Of a stretch of 64,000 nt of DNA, positions 11,395 through 23,995 are shown in pieces; the first letter of the stretch is position 1; the number at the start of each line of letters is the position of its first letter. A program made the position numbers and the translations under genes. Origin of the DNA: Poecilobothrus nobilitatus (taxonomy: Eukaryota > Arthropoda > Insecta > Diptera > Dolichopodidae); the NCBI GenBank assembly GCA_947095535.1, contig OX352773.1, positions 233,721,477 to 233,785,476 on the forward strand. Direction: 5' to 3'. The notes under the pieces were generated by a model that was not told where the DNA came from, ran no database searches, and was given only the letters and a program-made list of their open reading frames with translations.

Positions 11395-13588
11395 GTGCAG
11401 TAGAGTAGACTGTGTCAACTCTGGGATACCCGTATGAACGTAATATATCCTGTTTCTATAAAACTTGATCATCTTTTAAAAACATTCAGAGTTTTAGTAC
11501 CGAACTACAGAGATATATTTATGTAAATTGTGGAGTTGTATGATAGCTACCCGAATCTATTGCGCCTAGCTTCATTAAGTTCTAAGAAATGCAAAAAGCC
11601 TGAACCGGCTGCTTTAGACCATTCAAATTTTACAAAAGTTTTTGGCATGCAACTCGACACTTTTTCACTAAATTTCAGATAGCTAGCTTCAATAGACACT
11701 GAGTTATTTTCATTTAAAAAGAGAAGTTGTATGGCAACTATCCGAACCTGTCATATCATCACAACAAAATTTTACAGAAGTTGTTGCCATAAAACTCAAT
11801 CATCATTTGCAAAATTTCAGATACCTAGATTGAATAGACACTGGGTTATTTCCATTTAAAGAAAGAAGTTGTATGGCAGCTACTCGAACCCGGCGGCCGA
11901 AAATGCTGGAGTTAAATATCAAAACTAACAATTTTGTAAAAGTGACGTAAAAAAAATTGCAGCCTCCTAACTCCTTTATTTTTTGAGTTATCGTGCGGAC
12001 GGACACTGAGTTCTTTCATTTAAAAAGAGATTTTGTATGGCAGCTACCCGAACCCGTCACACCACCACAACCAAATTTTGCAGAAGTTGTTGCCATGAAA
12101 CTTGATCATCATTCGCAAAATTTCAGATAACTAGATTGAACAGCCACTGGGTTATTTCTATTTAAAGAAAGAAGTTGTATGGCAGCTACTCGAACCCGGC
12201 GGCCGAAAATGCTGGAGTTAAATAGCAAAACTAACAATTTTGCAAGAGTGACGTAAAAAGAATTTCAGCCTCCTAGCTCCTTTATTTTTTGAGTTATCGT
12301 GCGGACGGACACTGAGTTCTTTTCATTTAAAAATAGATTTTGTATGGCAGCTACCCGAACCCGTCACACCACCACAACCAAATTTTGCAGAAGTTGTTGC
12401 CATAAAACTTGATCATCATTCGCAAAATTTCAGATACCTAGATTGAACAGACACTGGGTTATTTCTATTTAAAGAAAGAAGTTGTATGGCAGCTACCCGA
12501 ACCCGGGAACAGAAAATGCTGGAGTTAAATAGCAAAACTAACAATTTTACAAAAGTGACGTAAAAAAATTTTCAGCCTCCTAGCTCCTCTATTTTTTGAG
12601 TTATCGTGCGGACGGACACTGAGTTCTTTTCATTTAAAAAGAGATTTTGTATGGCAGCTACCCGAACCCGCCGCACCACCACAACCAAATTTTGTAGAAG
12701 TTGTTGCCATAAAACTTGATCATCCTTTGCAAAATTTCAGACGCCTAGCTTCATTAGGTTACAAGAGGTGCAAGAAGTCTGAACCGGCTGCTCTAGACCA
12801 AACAAATTTTACAAAAGTGGTTGGCATATAACTCGACACTTCTTTACTAAATTTCAGATTCCTAGCTTCAATAAACACTGAGTTATTCTCATTTAACCGG
12901 ATAAGTTGTATGGCAGCTACCCGAACCCGCCGCACCACCACAACCAAATTTTACAAAAGTTGTTGCCATAAAACTTGATCATCATTTGCAAAATTTCAGA
13001 CGGCTAACTTCATTAGGTTCCAAGAGGTGCAAGAAGTCTGAACCGGCTGCTCTAGACCAACCAAATTTTACAAAAGTTGTTGGCATGTAACTCGACACCT
13101 CTTTACTAAATTTCAGATTCCTAGCTTCAATAAACACTGAGTTATTCTCATTTAAACGGAGAAGTTGTATGGCAGCTACCCGAACCCGCTGCACCAGCAC
13201 AACCAAATTTTACAGAAGTTGTTGCCATAAAACTTGATCATCATTTGCAAAATTTCAGAAACCTAGCTTGAATAGATACTGAGTTATTTCTATATAAAGA
13301 TAGAAGTTGTATGGCAGCTACTCGAACCCGCCGACCGAAAATGTTGGATTTAAATAGCAAAACTAACAATTTTGCAAAAGTGACGTAAAAAAAATTTCAG
13401 CCCCCTAGCTCCTTTATTTTTTGAGTTATCGTGCGGACGGACGGACGGACGTACATGGCTTAATCGACTCAGAATTCGATTCTGAGCCGATCCATACCTT
13501 TGACACTATATCTAGCTCGACTCCTTTAAGGTGTCACAAACGTAATGGCAAATTTATTATACCCTTGAACATAGTTCATACGGGTATA
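11395..13588 (-). mobile_element. Large DINE-like element, family A, with internal tandem units
   Basis: A complete element of about 2.2 kb. Left (3') end: ACGAGGAAGAGTGCAG, then TGTCAACTCTGGGATACCCGTATGAACG. Right (5') end: GTTCATACGGGTATA, part of the TATACCC...GGGTATA hairpin. The 14-mer ATACCCGTATGAAC at the left is the exact inverse of GTTCATACGGGTAT at the right, matching the sub-terminal inverted repeats of DINE-1. A (GGAC)4 tract at about 13433-13450 is the GTCC microsatellite. Between the ends lie three 306-bp units and a block with two 259-bp units. Short frames (for example MVVLVQRVRVAAIQL..., minus) recur in the units and are not genes. The flanks differ from those of the near-identical copy at 37.5 kb, so the pair arose by transposition and not by segmental duplication. 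Confidence 0.85.
11695..12613. repeat. Three 306-bp tandem units inside the DINE-like element
   Basis: Each unit runs from GACACTGAGTT(A/C)TTTTCATTT to GAGTTATCGTGCGGACG. The GTGCGGAC marker ends at 12000, 12306 and 12613, a period of 306-307 bp. The downstream block, 12614-13438, holds two 259-bp units (12903 and 13162 mark the same base) plus one more terminal unit. Confidence 0.8.
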
Positions 13589-14054
13589 AAAATGATTGAA
13601 GAATTTTATATCAATATTGTAAGTATAACGGTTTTTACAAACCATGAAAATGTACTAGATTCATCTGTTTAATTTTTAAATATTTTTAAATTTTTGTTAA
13701 ACAATTACCTTGAACAAAATGATAACGACGTACTATTAAAGACAATAAAACAAAATAAAGGAACTAGCAGCACAATTATTCAAAACTACTGTATAGAAGA
13801 GAAGTTAACAAAAAATAAAAACAAAAAGTTTAAAAATTAAATCAAAATCACAAATTTAGACGTGAGCTCAAAAAAAATAAATAAAATCACTTTTCTTTAT
13901 CTTTTAAATATATTTCCTTAGAAATTACATTTTCATTGATACATACCGGAGAAACTCTTGCAAAAGTAGTCAATTCGATTCGTCAATATCACGGAGAAAT
14001 TATACAGCGGTTTGAAAGTGTAAACATTTTAGACGTGCAGCTAAATCAAAAGAT
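13589..14054. other. Spacer, no feature seen
   Basis: AT-rich to about 13950. The less AT-rich stretch at 13950-14054 may be further upstream sequence of the decayed LINE that follows, but I could not align it. Confidence 0.4.
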
Positions 14055-14560
14055 TCTGAGCATATTCTGATATAACTAAGAATGCTGTCAAATATTTGGG
14101 GTTTCTTTACCTTTGCATTTTCTCCCATACTTTACTCCCTTTTCTATAAAGTTTATTTTTAGCCTAAGATGGAGTATACCTCTCGTATATGGGCTGATGT
14201 CTCTTAAACTTATTTGAGTTACCTTCATAAATTCCCCGCCCTATTTGTCTAATTGGTGACCTCATCGAACTAGTAACAGTATCTCTTTTCAACACTCGTC
14301 AAAATGTTAGAGCAAATTCAATCATTTTTAGATATCTAGTAGGTAACGTCATTTAAACTAAAATCAATTATGCCTCCCCTCAAATTATTCCAAAAAACCA
14401 CAAGAAAAGCTTCAAGTCCTCATAACAACATTGTAGAAATTCCTAGATGGTTTAAAACTGGTTATGAAAACTAATTCGTTGCCCGAATTGCTATGATGTG
14501 GAACTTACTTCACCCTTCTACCTTTTTAAGTTAATTTTAAATTTACCATTCAACTCACCT
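14055..14560 (+). pseudogene. Decayed LINE reverse transcriptase, C-terminal part
   Basis: Translating piecewise across several stops and frameshifts gives, in order, motifs typical of the C-terminal part of arthropod Jockey-superfamily reverse transcriptases. They are DITKNAVKYLGFL (from 14069; the usual form is ISRNASKxLGFL), PKMEYTSRIWAD (about 14168-14203; usual xRPxMEYxSHIWxG), TYLSYLHKF (usual YLxxLDKIQxRA), LIGDL, TRKASSP, a short PRW segment, then VARIAMMWNLLHPSTFL (about 14478-14525; usual RTARLWNxLPxxVF). Spacing and order fit the family. At least two in-frame stops (within 14165-14215) and several frame changes show it is dead. No catalytic FADD box is present; this is only the part downstream of the RT core. 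Neither end is defined. The family comparison is from memory. Confidence 0.7.
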
Positions 14561-14933
14561 TAATACTCATTTTCCTCTCGTCCTTCCTCTTCAATTTAGC
14601 TAAACCGACATTGGTATATTGAAATCCGTTCTTAGAGTTAGTTAACATTAAAAAGAATATATAATTTAAGAGAAAACAAACTTTTTTTGAGTATATTATT
14701 ATTTTAAGGACCACAAATTGAGTATATTTTTTCATAATTTATTATTTTTGGTTTAGTTTTTGATTTTTTTGTTTTTTTTAATTATATTAATTTCTAATAT
14801 GAAATAGTCAAATTCAGTTTTCGTATTTGCATTTGATGTCAAATTAGAAGTCAGACCTATAATATGACAAACTTTTTCCACTAAAAAATATAAGGATTAG
14901 ACAAAGGAGAATTCAAAAATTTAATAAAAACAA
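14561..14933. other. AT-rich spacer
   Basis: Between the LINE remnant and a family B copy. It may contain the LINE's 3' end, but I see no poly(A) or simple-repeat tail. Confidence 0.4.
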
Positions 14934-15619
14934 GGCAGAATGTAAACCAGCGGTTTTTAAAAGCGCGCATTTCCAAAAGATAATGCAAACTGTTTAGAAT
15001 TGTGACTTAATTGTACCAAAATTTTAAAATTTCATGTAAATACATTAAAATAGAACTTTTTTGGAATTTTGAGGAGCTGTAGCTTGTAAGTCCGGAACCC
15101 TATATAACTAAGAAAAAGCGTTGGCACACGTAAACATATATAATATACTGATGATTAATTTTTATGTCTTGTCGAAGAAAAATTTGCACAGGTGCTTAAG
15201 TTACAGGTGTTTAAAAATAGCAAATTTTCAATTTTTCAGCCCTAATAGCTCATAAACAGAGGGTGGTCCAAAATACTTTTCTAAGAAAACTTATACTAAC
15301 TCTAAAAGTTCATTTTTTCCTCAAAATTTCAAGTCTATATTTATTTATAAAGGTAAAATAAATTCCTGTAGAATGCCGTTTTCAGATTGAAAAAATGTTA
15401 AATAAAACATAAGATATATTTTAGCATTTAATAGAATTTAGCATTTATGGGCTGTAGCCCCGTAATGGAGGGAGGTATATGAAAAAGTTGTTCTACAAAA
15501 TTAATTTTTTTATGAGATCCACCCATGGTTAAATTTTTTTTTTCTATCTTTAACGGTGTAGAAGTTTTGTAAACAGACGGACAGATTTTTCTAAATTTTT
15601 TTGTAAATGTGCTAAAAAG
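14934..15619 (-). mobile_element. Family B repeat (second DINE-like layout)
   Basis: Begins GGCAGAATGTAAACCAGCGG, with GCGCATTTCCAAAA close inside, and ends TTTTTTTGTAAATGTGCTAAAAAG. AGCACATTT-CCAAAA thus occurs inverted near both ends. The motif GTAAACAGACGGACAG sits just inside the right end, so in the opposite direction the element would begin with an inverted repeat followed by a GTCY microsatellite, as DINE elements do; strand is given on that basis. Internal landmarks shared with other copies are 'CCCTATATAACTAAGAAAAA', 'TTGTCGAAGAAAAATTTG', 'CTAATAGCTC' and 'AAGTTGTTCTACAAAATTAA'. No coding capacity. Confidence 0.7.
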
Positions 15620-16504
15620 AATTCAGTAGTTACTACAGAATGTTGAATAATTATCCTTTTAACAGCTTATATCTTAAACTCTGTTAATACTTGTAAGTAA
15701 CTCTAGTTTTTTGTTAGAATCTTTTTTGCCTAATCAAAAATCTAATATAATACGTATGTATAACTATTGTATACACATTTATGTTAACTTGTATTCATAT
15801 ACAATTATATACAAATAAAACAATTTTTTTTTTTTTTTAAGTAAATTTGAAAAAGAGAATATTATATGAATACCCTAAAAAATTAAACTACAATTTTCTA
15901 AAATAAAAAAACACTAAATCTAAAAATAATTTTTGAATTTATGAAATATAATTTTTAAAATGTGCATATTTTGGTAACCATTATCGTAAGCATTTTGGTA
16001 TACTGACCCAATAGTACTGTTCCTTAAATATAATTAAGAATTAAAACTACTTTTTCATTAAAAAAATTAGTTTTAGGCACAAACAATTTTCAATCATAAT
16101 ATGTCTAATGAATCTTTAAAAAATTTACTTTAAATAAAAGAAAAAAAAATATTGAACAAATAAATCAATTTTCCAATTTAATTTTTTAAATAAAAATATA
16201 AAATGAAAAAAAAATTTTTTTTGATTTAATGGATCCAAGAAAATTATAGATACTATTTGAAAATTAAATAATTTTTGTAAATTGATTTTTTCAAGATTTC
16301 TAAACGCAAAATAAAAATATAATTATAATTTATTTATGATTTTTTTTATCTGTGAAAAAAAAAAATTACAATTTAATCAAAATTCAAGTAAAAAAATTAA
16401 AATAAATTGTAATTAATTTTAATTAAGTAAATAATAAAGAAAAAGAAAAATGATTCTGAACCTTTATAAAAATTAAAAAATAAAAAACAAACAAGGTAAT
16501 ATTT
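15620..16504. other. AT-rich spacer, no feature seen
   Basis: Dense A and T runs. No repeat family or open frame recognised. Confidence 0.5.
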
Positions 16505-17290
16505 AAAACCAAAGGTTTTTTAAGATGTACATTTTTCAAAAAAAAGGAAAACCACTTTGAGTCTGTTGGCATGAAAATTTGTAATTTTTCTTAGAATTCT
16601 TAATCAAAACGAAACGTTTAATGTTGGCATCGTAGATACATTTTAAAAAATGTTCACAACGATCCAAAAATAGACAATTTCAATTTTTGCTCTCTTATAA
16701 GTCTCTTAGAAAAAGGAGATACAAATAAAAAATATATATACCTAATTACATTTTCTTGAGATAACTTATGATTGGAATAATATCAAAAATGTTAAATCTA
16801 TCTAAATTTTGGGATAACTATCTATATTTTAAACTGATAACGGTAAACTGATATCGAGTGCCCTAAATTTCAATTTCAAATAACGGTAAATTTAAAAATC
16901 GAATTACAAAACTTTATTTCTATTTATATTTCTTGATTTATTAAACTTAAGAAATTAGCCCACTTTTCATAATATTCAAATTGAAAACTATCTGGTTTTA
17001 AAATAAGTGTTGTTCTAATTTGAATTCATAATAACTGTATAAATATTTGAATATTAAATAGTTAGATTAAAATTTAGCGATGCTATCGTTTTTTTAACCG
17101 ATGCGACTACAACAAAAAGTTGTTACACAAAATTATTATCTCAAATATTATACTAATATTGTATACAAACATTCCCGTCTGGGAGACTCATAGAGACGAA
17201 CAAATAAACGGACGGGCCGCATGCAACTAATAATATGTCCTTTTTTTACACAAATATTTTAAAAATCTACTAAAAAGAAATTTGTTCAGA
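16505..17290 (-). mobile_element. Diverged family B copy
   Basis: Shared landmarks in the right order are AAAGGTTTTTTAAGATGTACATTTTTC (family start), TCTTAGAATTCTTAATC, CAATTTTTGCTCTCTTATAAG, GATAACTTATG, ATAACGGTAAATTTAAA, AAAGTTGTTACACAAAATTA, and a degraded CGGACGGGCCG microsatellite with AAAAATCTACTAAAAAG at the end. Considerably more diverged than the copies at 14.9 and 26.5 kb. Confidence 0.55.
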
Positions 17291-17352
17291 AAAATACTTC
17301 AGTTATAGTCCAACATAAGGCTGTTAGATCTAAAAAAAACAGAAGTAATTTT

Positions 17353-17966
17353 TATACCCGTACGAACATAATTCTAAAGGTATAATAAATTTGACATTAC
17401 ATTTTTAATACCTTAAAGGAAATGAGATAGATATTGAAGAGTACCTAAAATTACATTCTTGCTCAAGATTGAATTCTTAGTCGATTTAACTATAATATGT
17501 ATATTTCTGACTGACCGTTTACACTATATAACAGAAAAAGTAATGAAGCTAGAATTTTACAATTTTTAAATTTCTTTTTTATATAAATATCAGTTTTACC
17601 TAATTAAGCTGGCTACATGAAATTTTCTCAAAAAAAGTTCTGTATCAGCTTCGGATAGATGTTATACAACTGTGAAATTTATATCCTCATATCTTGGTAC
17701 TTAATTAAATTAAATATCTAAAATTTTGTAAAAGATTATCATATTTTATGGCAATTACATTTAGTTGATTCAGAGTAGCAGGTTGCTGTTCAGTTCAGTT
17801 CAGAATAGTTAAATTTACATAAAATATATTTCGACACTTAATTAAATAAAATATCCGAAATTTTGTAAAAAAAAAATATAATTAAATTTTATCGAAATAA
17901 CGTTAGATATCTTATGTTTGTGCAGATATCTTAGTACTGACATATTCAAATATACACTCTTCCTTG
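17353..17966 (+). mobile_element. DINE-like element, family A, short copy
   Basis: The 5' hairpin is clear: TATACCCGTACGAAC, then AAAGGTATA. It is followed by AATAAATTTGACATTAC, a CCTTAAAGGAAATGAGATAGAT stretch and TTCTTAGTCGATTTAACTATA. The 3' end reads TACACTCTTCCTTG. The GTCC microsatellite is reduced to 'TGACTGACCG'. About 610 bp, without the amplified 306-bp units. Confidence 0.75.
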
Positions 17967-18900
17967 TTTTTTTTTTAAATTTCTAATAAAATTAAACACA
18001 AATTTTATTTTTAATATAAAAAGAAAAATTTATCAAAATAAAACACTATAAGGTTGGCTTCATTTTCTATTTTGTTTATTTTTTCTTGTTTATTAATTTC
18101 AAAATTAAATTTGGTTATTTGATTTTTTTCAGGATCAAAAGTTGCAATTTTTAGTTCTCTTTAATTAAAAAAAAAAATATTATAAATATTCATTTAAATT
18201 TTGTGTATCAGTTTTTTTTAACTAAATTGTACTTGACTGATTCAGACACAGGTATGAAAAAGATTAACTTTGAAAATATTCACTTTCACTTTGAATTAAA
18301 AAACACAAAAAAAAAAAAAAACGTTTTCATCGCGTTGCTAATTACATAGAAGTGATCTTTCGCTGATGGTATCTATGTTTTTTGGTTCCTTTTTTTTTCT
18401 TTAAGGACAACCTTTCTTTTGAAAGAAAAAACAAACCCATATACCTAACATGGAAAATAAGAATAAATAAAAGAAATACTTTAAATTCTAAGAATATTCT
18501 TTAGTATTGCTAATGATTTTTTATTTATGCTTAAAACTTCTTTAAAAAGAATGTACGGGTACATAAAAACCAAAAAAAAAAAACATAAAGGTAATTTTTC
18601 TTTAATTTTATTGGTTGTTTTCAAATACATTACAAAGTGTTTCTTTGAATTTTTTCTACACAGAAATATTATAAAAATATACAACAAGTGAATGTATAAT
18701 ATAAAATATAATTATAAATTTGATTTTTTAAATTAAATTCATAGTTGAATAGCAAATTAAGATTTAGGGTTGACAACCTCAAATTACTTTCATTCTTTTC
18801 AAAACAAAAATAAAAGTTTTTCTTATAAATCACCCTTGTCTTTTTTGTACACTTATATATTATGTAAAATCTAGTATATATTATAATGTATATAATATAC
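17967..18900. other. AT-rich spacer, no feature seen
   Basis: Homopolymer-rich DNA with no recognised element. A 14-base A run lies near 18308. Confidence 0.45.
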
Positions 18901-19325
18901 CTTTTTTACTTGAATAAAAAGTTTTTTTCAATTTAAATACAAGAATTTTCTTTTTAAATGAAAGGTTTCTTTTTTAATTGCAAGTATTTTTGTATTTAGA
19001 GAAAAGTTTTCTTTTTAAAGTGCAAAAAATTATTGTTAACTGAAACTTATTTTAATAAAAGTTTTGTCTGATTGAAAGTGTATTCTTTCAAATTTTATAA
19101 AAACAAAACCCATATATGACTCTTTAACCTTATCTAAAAAATTTTTAAAGAAATAATACATATATTATATACAAAATAAATTACTTATATGAAATTACGT
19201 AAATACAAAAATTTGGATTTCAAAAGAAAATACTTTCACTTAAAAATGAAATCTTACACTTAAAATAAAAATACTTGAATTAAAAAACAAAGGTTGCACT
19301 TAAAGTGGAAATCTTTTTCTTAAAG
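18901..19325. repeat. Inverted array of degenerate short repeats (foldback-like)
   Basis: The left arm (about 18901-19080) is a string of degenerate ~20-bp units such as TTTAATTGCAAGTATTTTTG and TTTTCTTTTTAAAGTGCAAA. The right arm (about 19201-19325) carries the same units inverted: TTGCACTTAAAG, AAAATACTTGAATTAAAAAA, CTTTCACTTAAAAATGAAATC. The ~120-bp centre has no units. Foldback (FB/Galileo-like) transposons have terminal inverted repeats built from short tandem units, which this resembles. I see no transposase and no target duplication, so the class is unproven. Confidence 0.5.
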
Positions 19326-21260
19326 TAATATAACTATATACAGTTATATTACTTATACAGTAATATATATTAAAGTAATATAACTATATTATATATAACT
19401 ACATACAGTTTCTCTTCTCCAAACTAATTATTTCCACAACACTCCAAATAATATTTGACATTTTCTTTTAAAATTTGCATATATTGAGGCTGATTGTATA
19501 ATTAAGCGTTTGTTGTAATTCAAAATTCAAGACAAGTAAATATGAAAAAAACAAGTGTTTGAACTTTTGATTATATTTAGGCATGTATGAATTTGGATGG
19601 TTGTATATAATGATAAGAGACTTTTGAGGCCGTAAATACAGATAAAATACAAACTTTATGCTTTAATCAAAACGCATTGAAAGGAAATTCAAATAAAAAG
19701 TGTGGAATAATATTATATTCCATACATTTTTTTAGAATTCTTTTTGATAAAAAAAAAGTTTTTACTTAAATCTTAGTTAAACAGTATTTTTTTATTATCA
19801 TTTCTTTGCTTATAATTGTATTTTTATGCTTTACGATAAGTTAGTATTCATACAAAAGAATGAGTAAATGTATAAATCAATACAAAGGTTATATATATAT
19901 AACGTAGTCCTTTTTATATCCTGTATTAACAAAACATATACTTTCATTTCATAAATTTTTCAAAATATTAATCATATTTATTTCTACTAAATACACTTTT
20001 CATTTGCCATACCTTATCATCTATAGCTATAAAAGAATCCCCTTGTTATATAATTAATGTTCGTGTTGTATAGATGCAATTACTTATAAATTTTATTAAT
20101 TAAAATCTTATAGCTTTTATTTATGGTGCAACTTACTTCGTTATATTTATTTAATTAATGTTGTTATTTATTTTTATAAAATTCAAAAACAGTTTTTAAT
20201 TAAATTAAACATTTTAAAATATAAGGAAGTAAAATTCTAACAAATTTAAAAAATGCATTAATATCAAAAATTTTAGTTAAAATATCACCTAAACTATTTA
20301 AGTTTAAACCGCCAAAAAGAGCTTCGTGATTCATGAAAATTACATTCTCCAAATATTATAGCCATATTTAATTTATTTAGATATTGCAAATGTTTTTCAC
20401 GGATAACTAAAGAATTTAATATTTGATATAGTATTTTTTTTTATATTAAAAGACAATATTAAATGGAAGACCAGAAATCATCTAGCCATAAGCAATATGA
20501 GCACTTAGAATAATTTTAAAATAGAAAACTTAGTAAGAAAACCAAAACTTTTCTATATAACAAAAAATACTTAAGAAAAACTGAACTTATAGAAAAAATT
20601 TTCTTTCTTTTTATTGAAAAGTTAGAAAGTATAGAAAAGACTCAATTTAAGTTAGTATATACAAGTATAGTTACTTTTCATTTTCACTTTTAAAAAATTT
20701 TAAACCACTTTAAACTTTTTCTCATCTCAGTATTATGGTGTTAAACTTTTTCTAAATGAAAAGTATTGCAAAACTAGCAGTAAAAAGAATACACCTGTAT
20801 TTCTCATAAATCATTTTAACCTGTAAAATACAATAAAAAAAATTTCTTATAATTTTTTTGTTTAAAAAAGAGAAAAATTAAATAAAATAAAAAAAATGAC
20901 TTAACATAAATTTTTTAAAAATTTTAAAAAATTATAAATGTACAGATTTTTACTTCATGCTGGCTTTTTAATTCTAGATTTTCTATATAATGATAGTTTT
21001 CAAAAAATTTACAGCAGAATCTTATTATCCATAGAATATCATACTCTTAATATTGTTATTCCTTTCTTTAAAAATTAATTCAAAATCTAAAATATTCCTA
21101 AAAGAAAAGTACTTGCGGACGCTGGAAAAATGATAAAGCAAAAGTATAATAAAAGCATTAGGATTGGTTTAAAGATTAAAAAACATTTCTTTAAAAGTGC
21201 AGAAATTGTATAATCCATAAACAGAATACTTAAGCTTTAGACTTAATATGAAAGTTTCAT
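19326..21260. other. AT-rich sequence with a short palindromic TA-rich block
   Basis: At about 19326-19410 'AGTAATATAACTATAT' and its inverse alternate, giving a small hairpin-prone block. The rest to 21260 shows no element or gene. Confidence 0.45.
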
Positions 21261-21556
21261 AACAATAACTGCTACAGTAGACCTAATATTAATTACATCA
21301 TGTAGGAAGGTGCAATATACTACTACATGATACAACTGTTGATGGATCGTCACTTATAGCAAAATAGTAATAATAATGATCCATTCTGCAATTAAAGATT
21401 TCTGCTATCTCTTCTCCTTAGCTGATTTACTGTATTAGCAATTAGAAGTTTCACCCTTTTATATTGACTAAACAGGGGACGTGGGTTTATTCAATGAATA
21501 TCTGACACTACCAAGCAAGAGGATACTCTTGGTGTCTTTGGAATATTCCCACCTCC
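21261..21556 (+). mobile_element. SINE-1 body without tRNA head
   Basis: Matches the body of the SINE at 3.87 kb from AACTGCTACAGTAGACCTAA through CATGTAGGAAGGTG, ATACTACTACATGATACAACTG, the (AAT)n spacer, 'TGACACTACCAAGCAAG', CTTGGTGTCTTTGGAATATT, ending CCCACCTCC. The tRNA-like head is absent, so it is 5' truncated or a separate subfamily. Confidence 0.7.
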
Positions 21557-23069
21557 CTTAAAAAAAAAAACAAAGCAAACCCATTTAGATATTCTACTGG
21601 TCTAATACTTTATTGCCATTAATGACCACAAAAAGTGCTAAAAAAAAATTAAATAATAACTTTACCTACAACTGAAATAAACAAAACAGAAGAACTAAAG
21701 CATATGATAGTTATCATGATGACGACGAAGGAAAAATAATTGTATTAAAATAAAGAAAAACTGAAACAAAACAAAAAATATATTTTATATTTTCTCTGCT
21801 TCTTTTCTTTACGTTGCTTTCATATTTAAAAGAAAAAAACTTTTCCAACTAAGAAAATCTCACCAATTCTTTCAGTGACTGTGATAAAATCATTGAAACA
21901 ATATATCTAACTAAGAAATATTAGTGCAGCAAAAAAAAAAAAAAACTATTATGTATTAGACAACCTACAGGTAAATTGAAAAGGAATAGGTAATATAAAG
22001 GTGTGCTTTGTTTAAACTTCCTTGCTTTAGATATTTTAATTGTTGCTGTAAACGAATCGGAAAAAAAAAATTAAAAAATGTTGGATCTTAATTGTTGCAA
22101 AAAAATTTTCTTTGTTTTATATATACTTTAACAACAGATGGTATTTTAATAAATGAAAAATTTCATTTTATATGTCAGGTATTTCCTATTATATATCTCC
22201 CTCTGATTTCGATTAACGAAAAAAAAAATGTTTCGCCTAAACAAAAAACATTAAGTCTTGGATACCTTTAATGTTAAATTTTTGAGTTTTTTACTAATTT
22301 TTAAACACTTGAAAGAGTTTTCAATAAAAAACGGTAGTAACAACAAAATAGAAGTAAGTAATTAAAAAAAAAACATTATAATGTTCTTTTACCAATTTCA
22401 CATATTTCATAACCTTTTTTTCTTCTTCGTCTTAAAAGCCATTTAATGCTATTATAAAAATTTAAGATTTTTTATTATGTATAATCCAAGGTGGTTTTCC
22501 TTAAAAACATGAAACAATATATTTTTCTTTCATTTTTTTTTTTTTTTAGAAACAAAATATTTAAAGAAAAAAAATTATATATATCAAGACCAGACTGACG
22601 AGGTTAATTATCGTAAAAATAATTTTATATATTTTATAGATTCTTAGAACGAAAATAGGTAGGTAATTTTTTTCTTAAGCGAAAAATTAAGTTTTAAGTT
22701 CGTGGTCATTATTTATTATAGCTATAAAAACAAAAAAAATTAAAAATTTAATAAAACTAACAATTTAAAGTTCAAGTGTTACCTTTTAATGGTATATTTC
22801 AACAAAATAAACCTGAAAATTAATTATAGATATTATTTATACTTAATGGATTCCCTAGATTTTAAAAAAGAAAATTAAAAAGTTAAATGTACATAAATAT
22901 TTAGATATAAATACAAAATTTTAACAGGGTATCTAATAACTAAGATAGTATTGAATGGTAGAATTAAAATATCAAGTTACGATTAAAATATTTCGCGGCT
23001 TGATTTCAGTAAGTAGATTATAAATATATGTAAAATAATATTTTATAAACAATAATAACTATAATCTAA
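21557..23069. other. AT-rich spacer, no feature seen
   Basis: Homopolymer A/T tracts and no recognised repeat or frame. Confidence 0.5.
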
Positions 23070-23095
23070 ATTTAAAACAAGGCAGAATATAAAAT

Positions 23096-23401
23096 TGACA
23101 GTGAAACCTTCAATTATAACCTCCCGCAGGATGGTGATGTTCTACTGCATATTGTCACTATTAATTGTTTTGTCACTGATAGTAATAATAATGATTAAGT
23201 GTCCCCTTACAGTCTCACTTTCAATTCAAATTTACTATATCGCTATCCTACCGTCTCATATTCCTACTCTGTAGCAAATTTTTCAAAGTTAGCAGTTTCA
23301 GAGGTTTCAATACATTAGGATTTAGTCAGGTATTTAATCATCTAGCATCTGACACTATATCAAGGAGGTACTTTTGATGTCTTTGCAATATGCCCACCTC
23401 C
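23096..23401 (+). mobile_element. SINE-1 body, diverged, apparently inserted in a family B copy
   Basis: Weak match at the start (CAGGATGGTGATGTTCTACTGCATATTG) and strong at the end: ATCTGACACTATATCAAGGAGG, CTTTTGATGTCTTTGCAATATG, CCCACCTCC. Immediately to the left, 'AAACAAGGCAGAATATAAAA' resembles the start of family B, and family B sequence continues to the right from about 23425. The SINE therefore seems to split that copy. Confidence 0.6.
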
Positions 23402-23424
23402 ATTTCTATTAAAAATAAAGGCAT

Positions 23425-23995
23425 ATTATTAGGATTGAGAACTTTTGCAGCAAAATTTACACTTTTCTTTACACATTTTTGTGAAAGTTTGTTTTAAACT
23501 ATAGGGTTGTTTATAAACTTTATTGAACCCTATATAAGAAATAGTGTTAACGCATATAATAATATGGAAATATAGCAGATGTAGTTTTAATTTTTGCATC
23601 TTACTTAAAAGAAATTTACACAAGTATCTCAAGTTAGATATGTTTAAAAAAAAACTTTCAACTTTTAACCCCTATAATAGCTCTTAAACAGGATGAGTTA
23701 AAATAAAAAAATATTCTAAGATAACTTATGCTAATTTTAAAAGATATTTCTCTCTCAAAATATCAAGATACTAACTCTTAATTTAAATACTAAACTGCAA
23801 AAAAAATGTTCTCCCATTTTTTTGCAACTTTGTGGGACTGTAACTACATAACGAGTGGGTCTACATAAAAAAGTTTTTCTATAAAATAAATTTGTTAATG
23901 GTATATATCTATGATTAAAATTTCATTCATTCATCTAAAATGATTTAAAAAGTTTTTTAAAAAAAACGGAGGAACCGAGTAAATTTTTTTTTTTT
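23425..23995 (-). mobile_element. Diverged family B copy
   Basis: Landmarks in family order are GAACCCTATATAAGAAATAG, GTTAACGCATATAATA, CTATAATAGCTCTTAAACAGG, TTCTAAGATAACTTATGCTAATTTTAAAAG, GTGGGACTGTAACTACATAACG, AAAAAAGTTTTTCTATAAAATAAAT. It ends in a poly(T) run near 23990 without a clear end or microsatellite. Confidence 0.55.
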
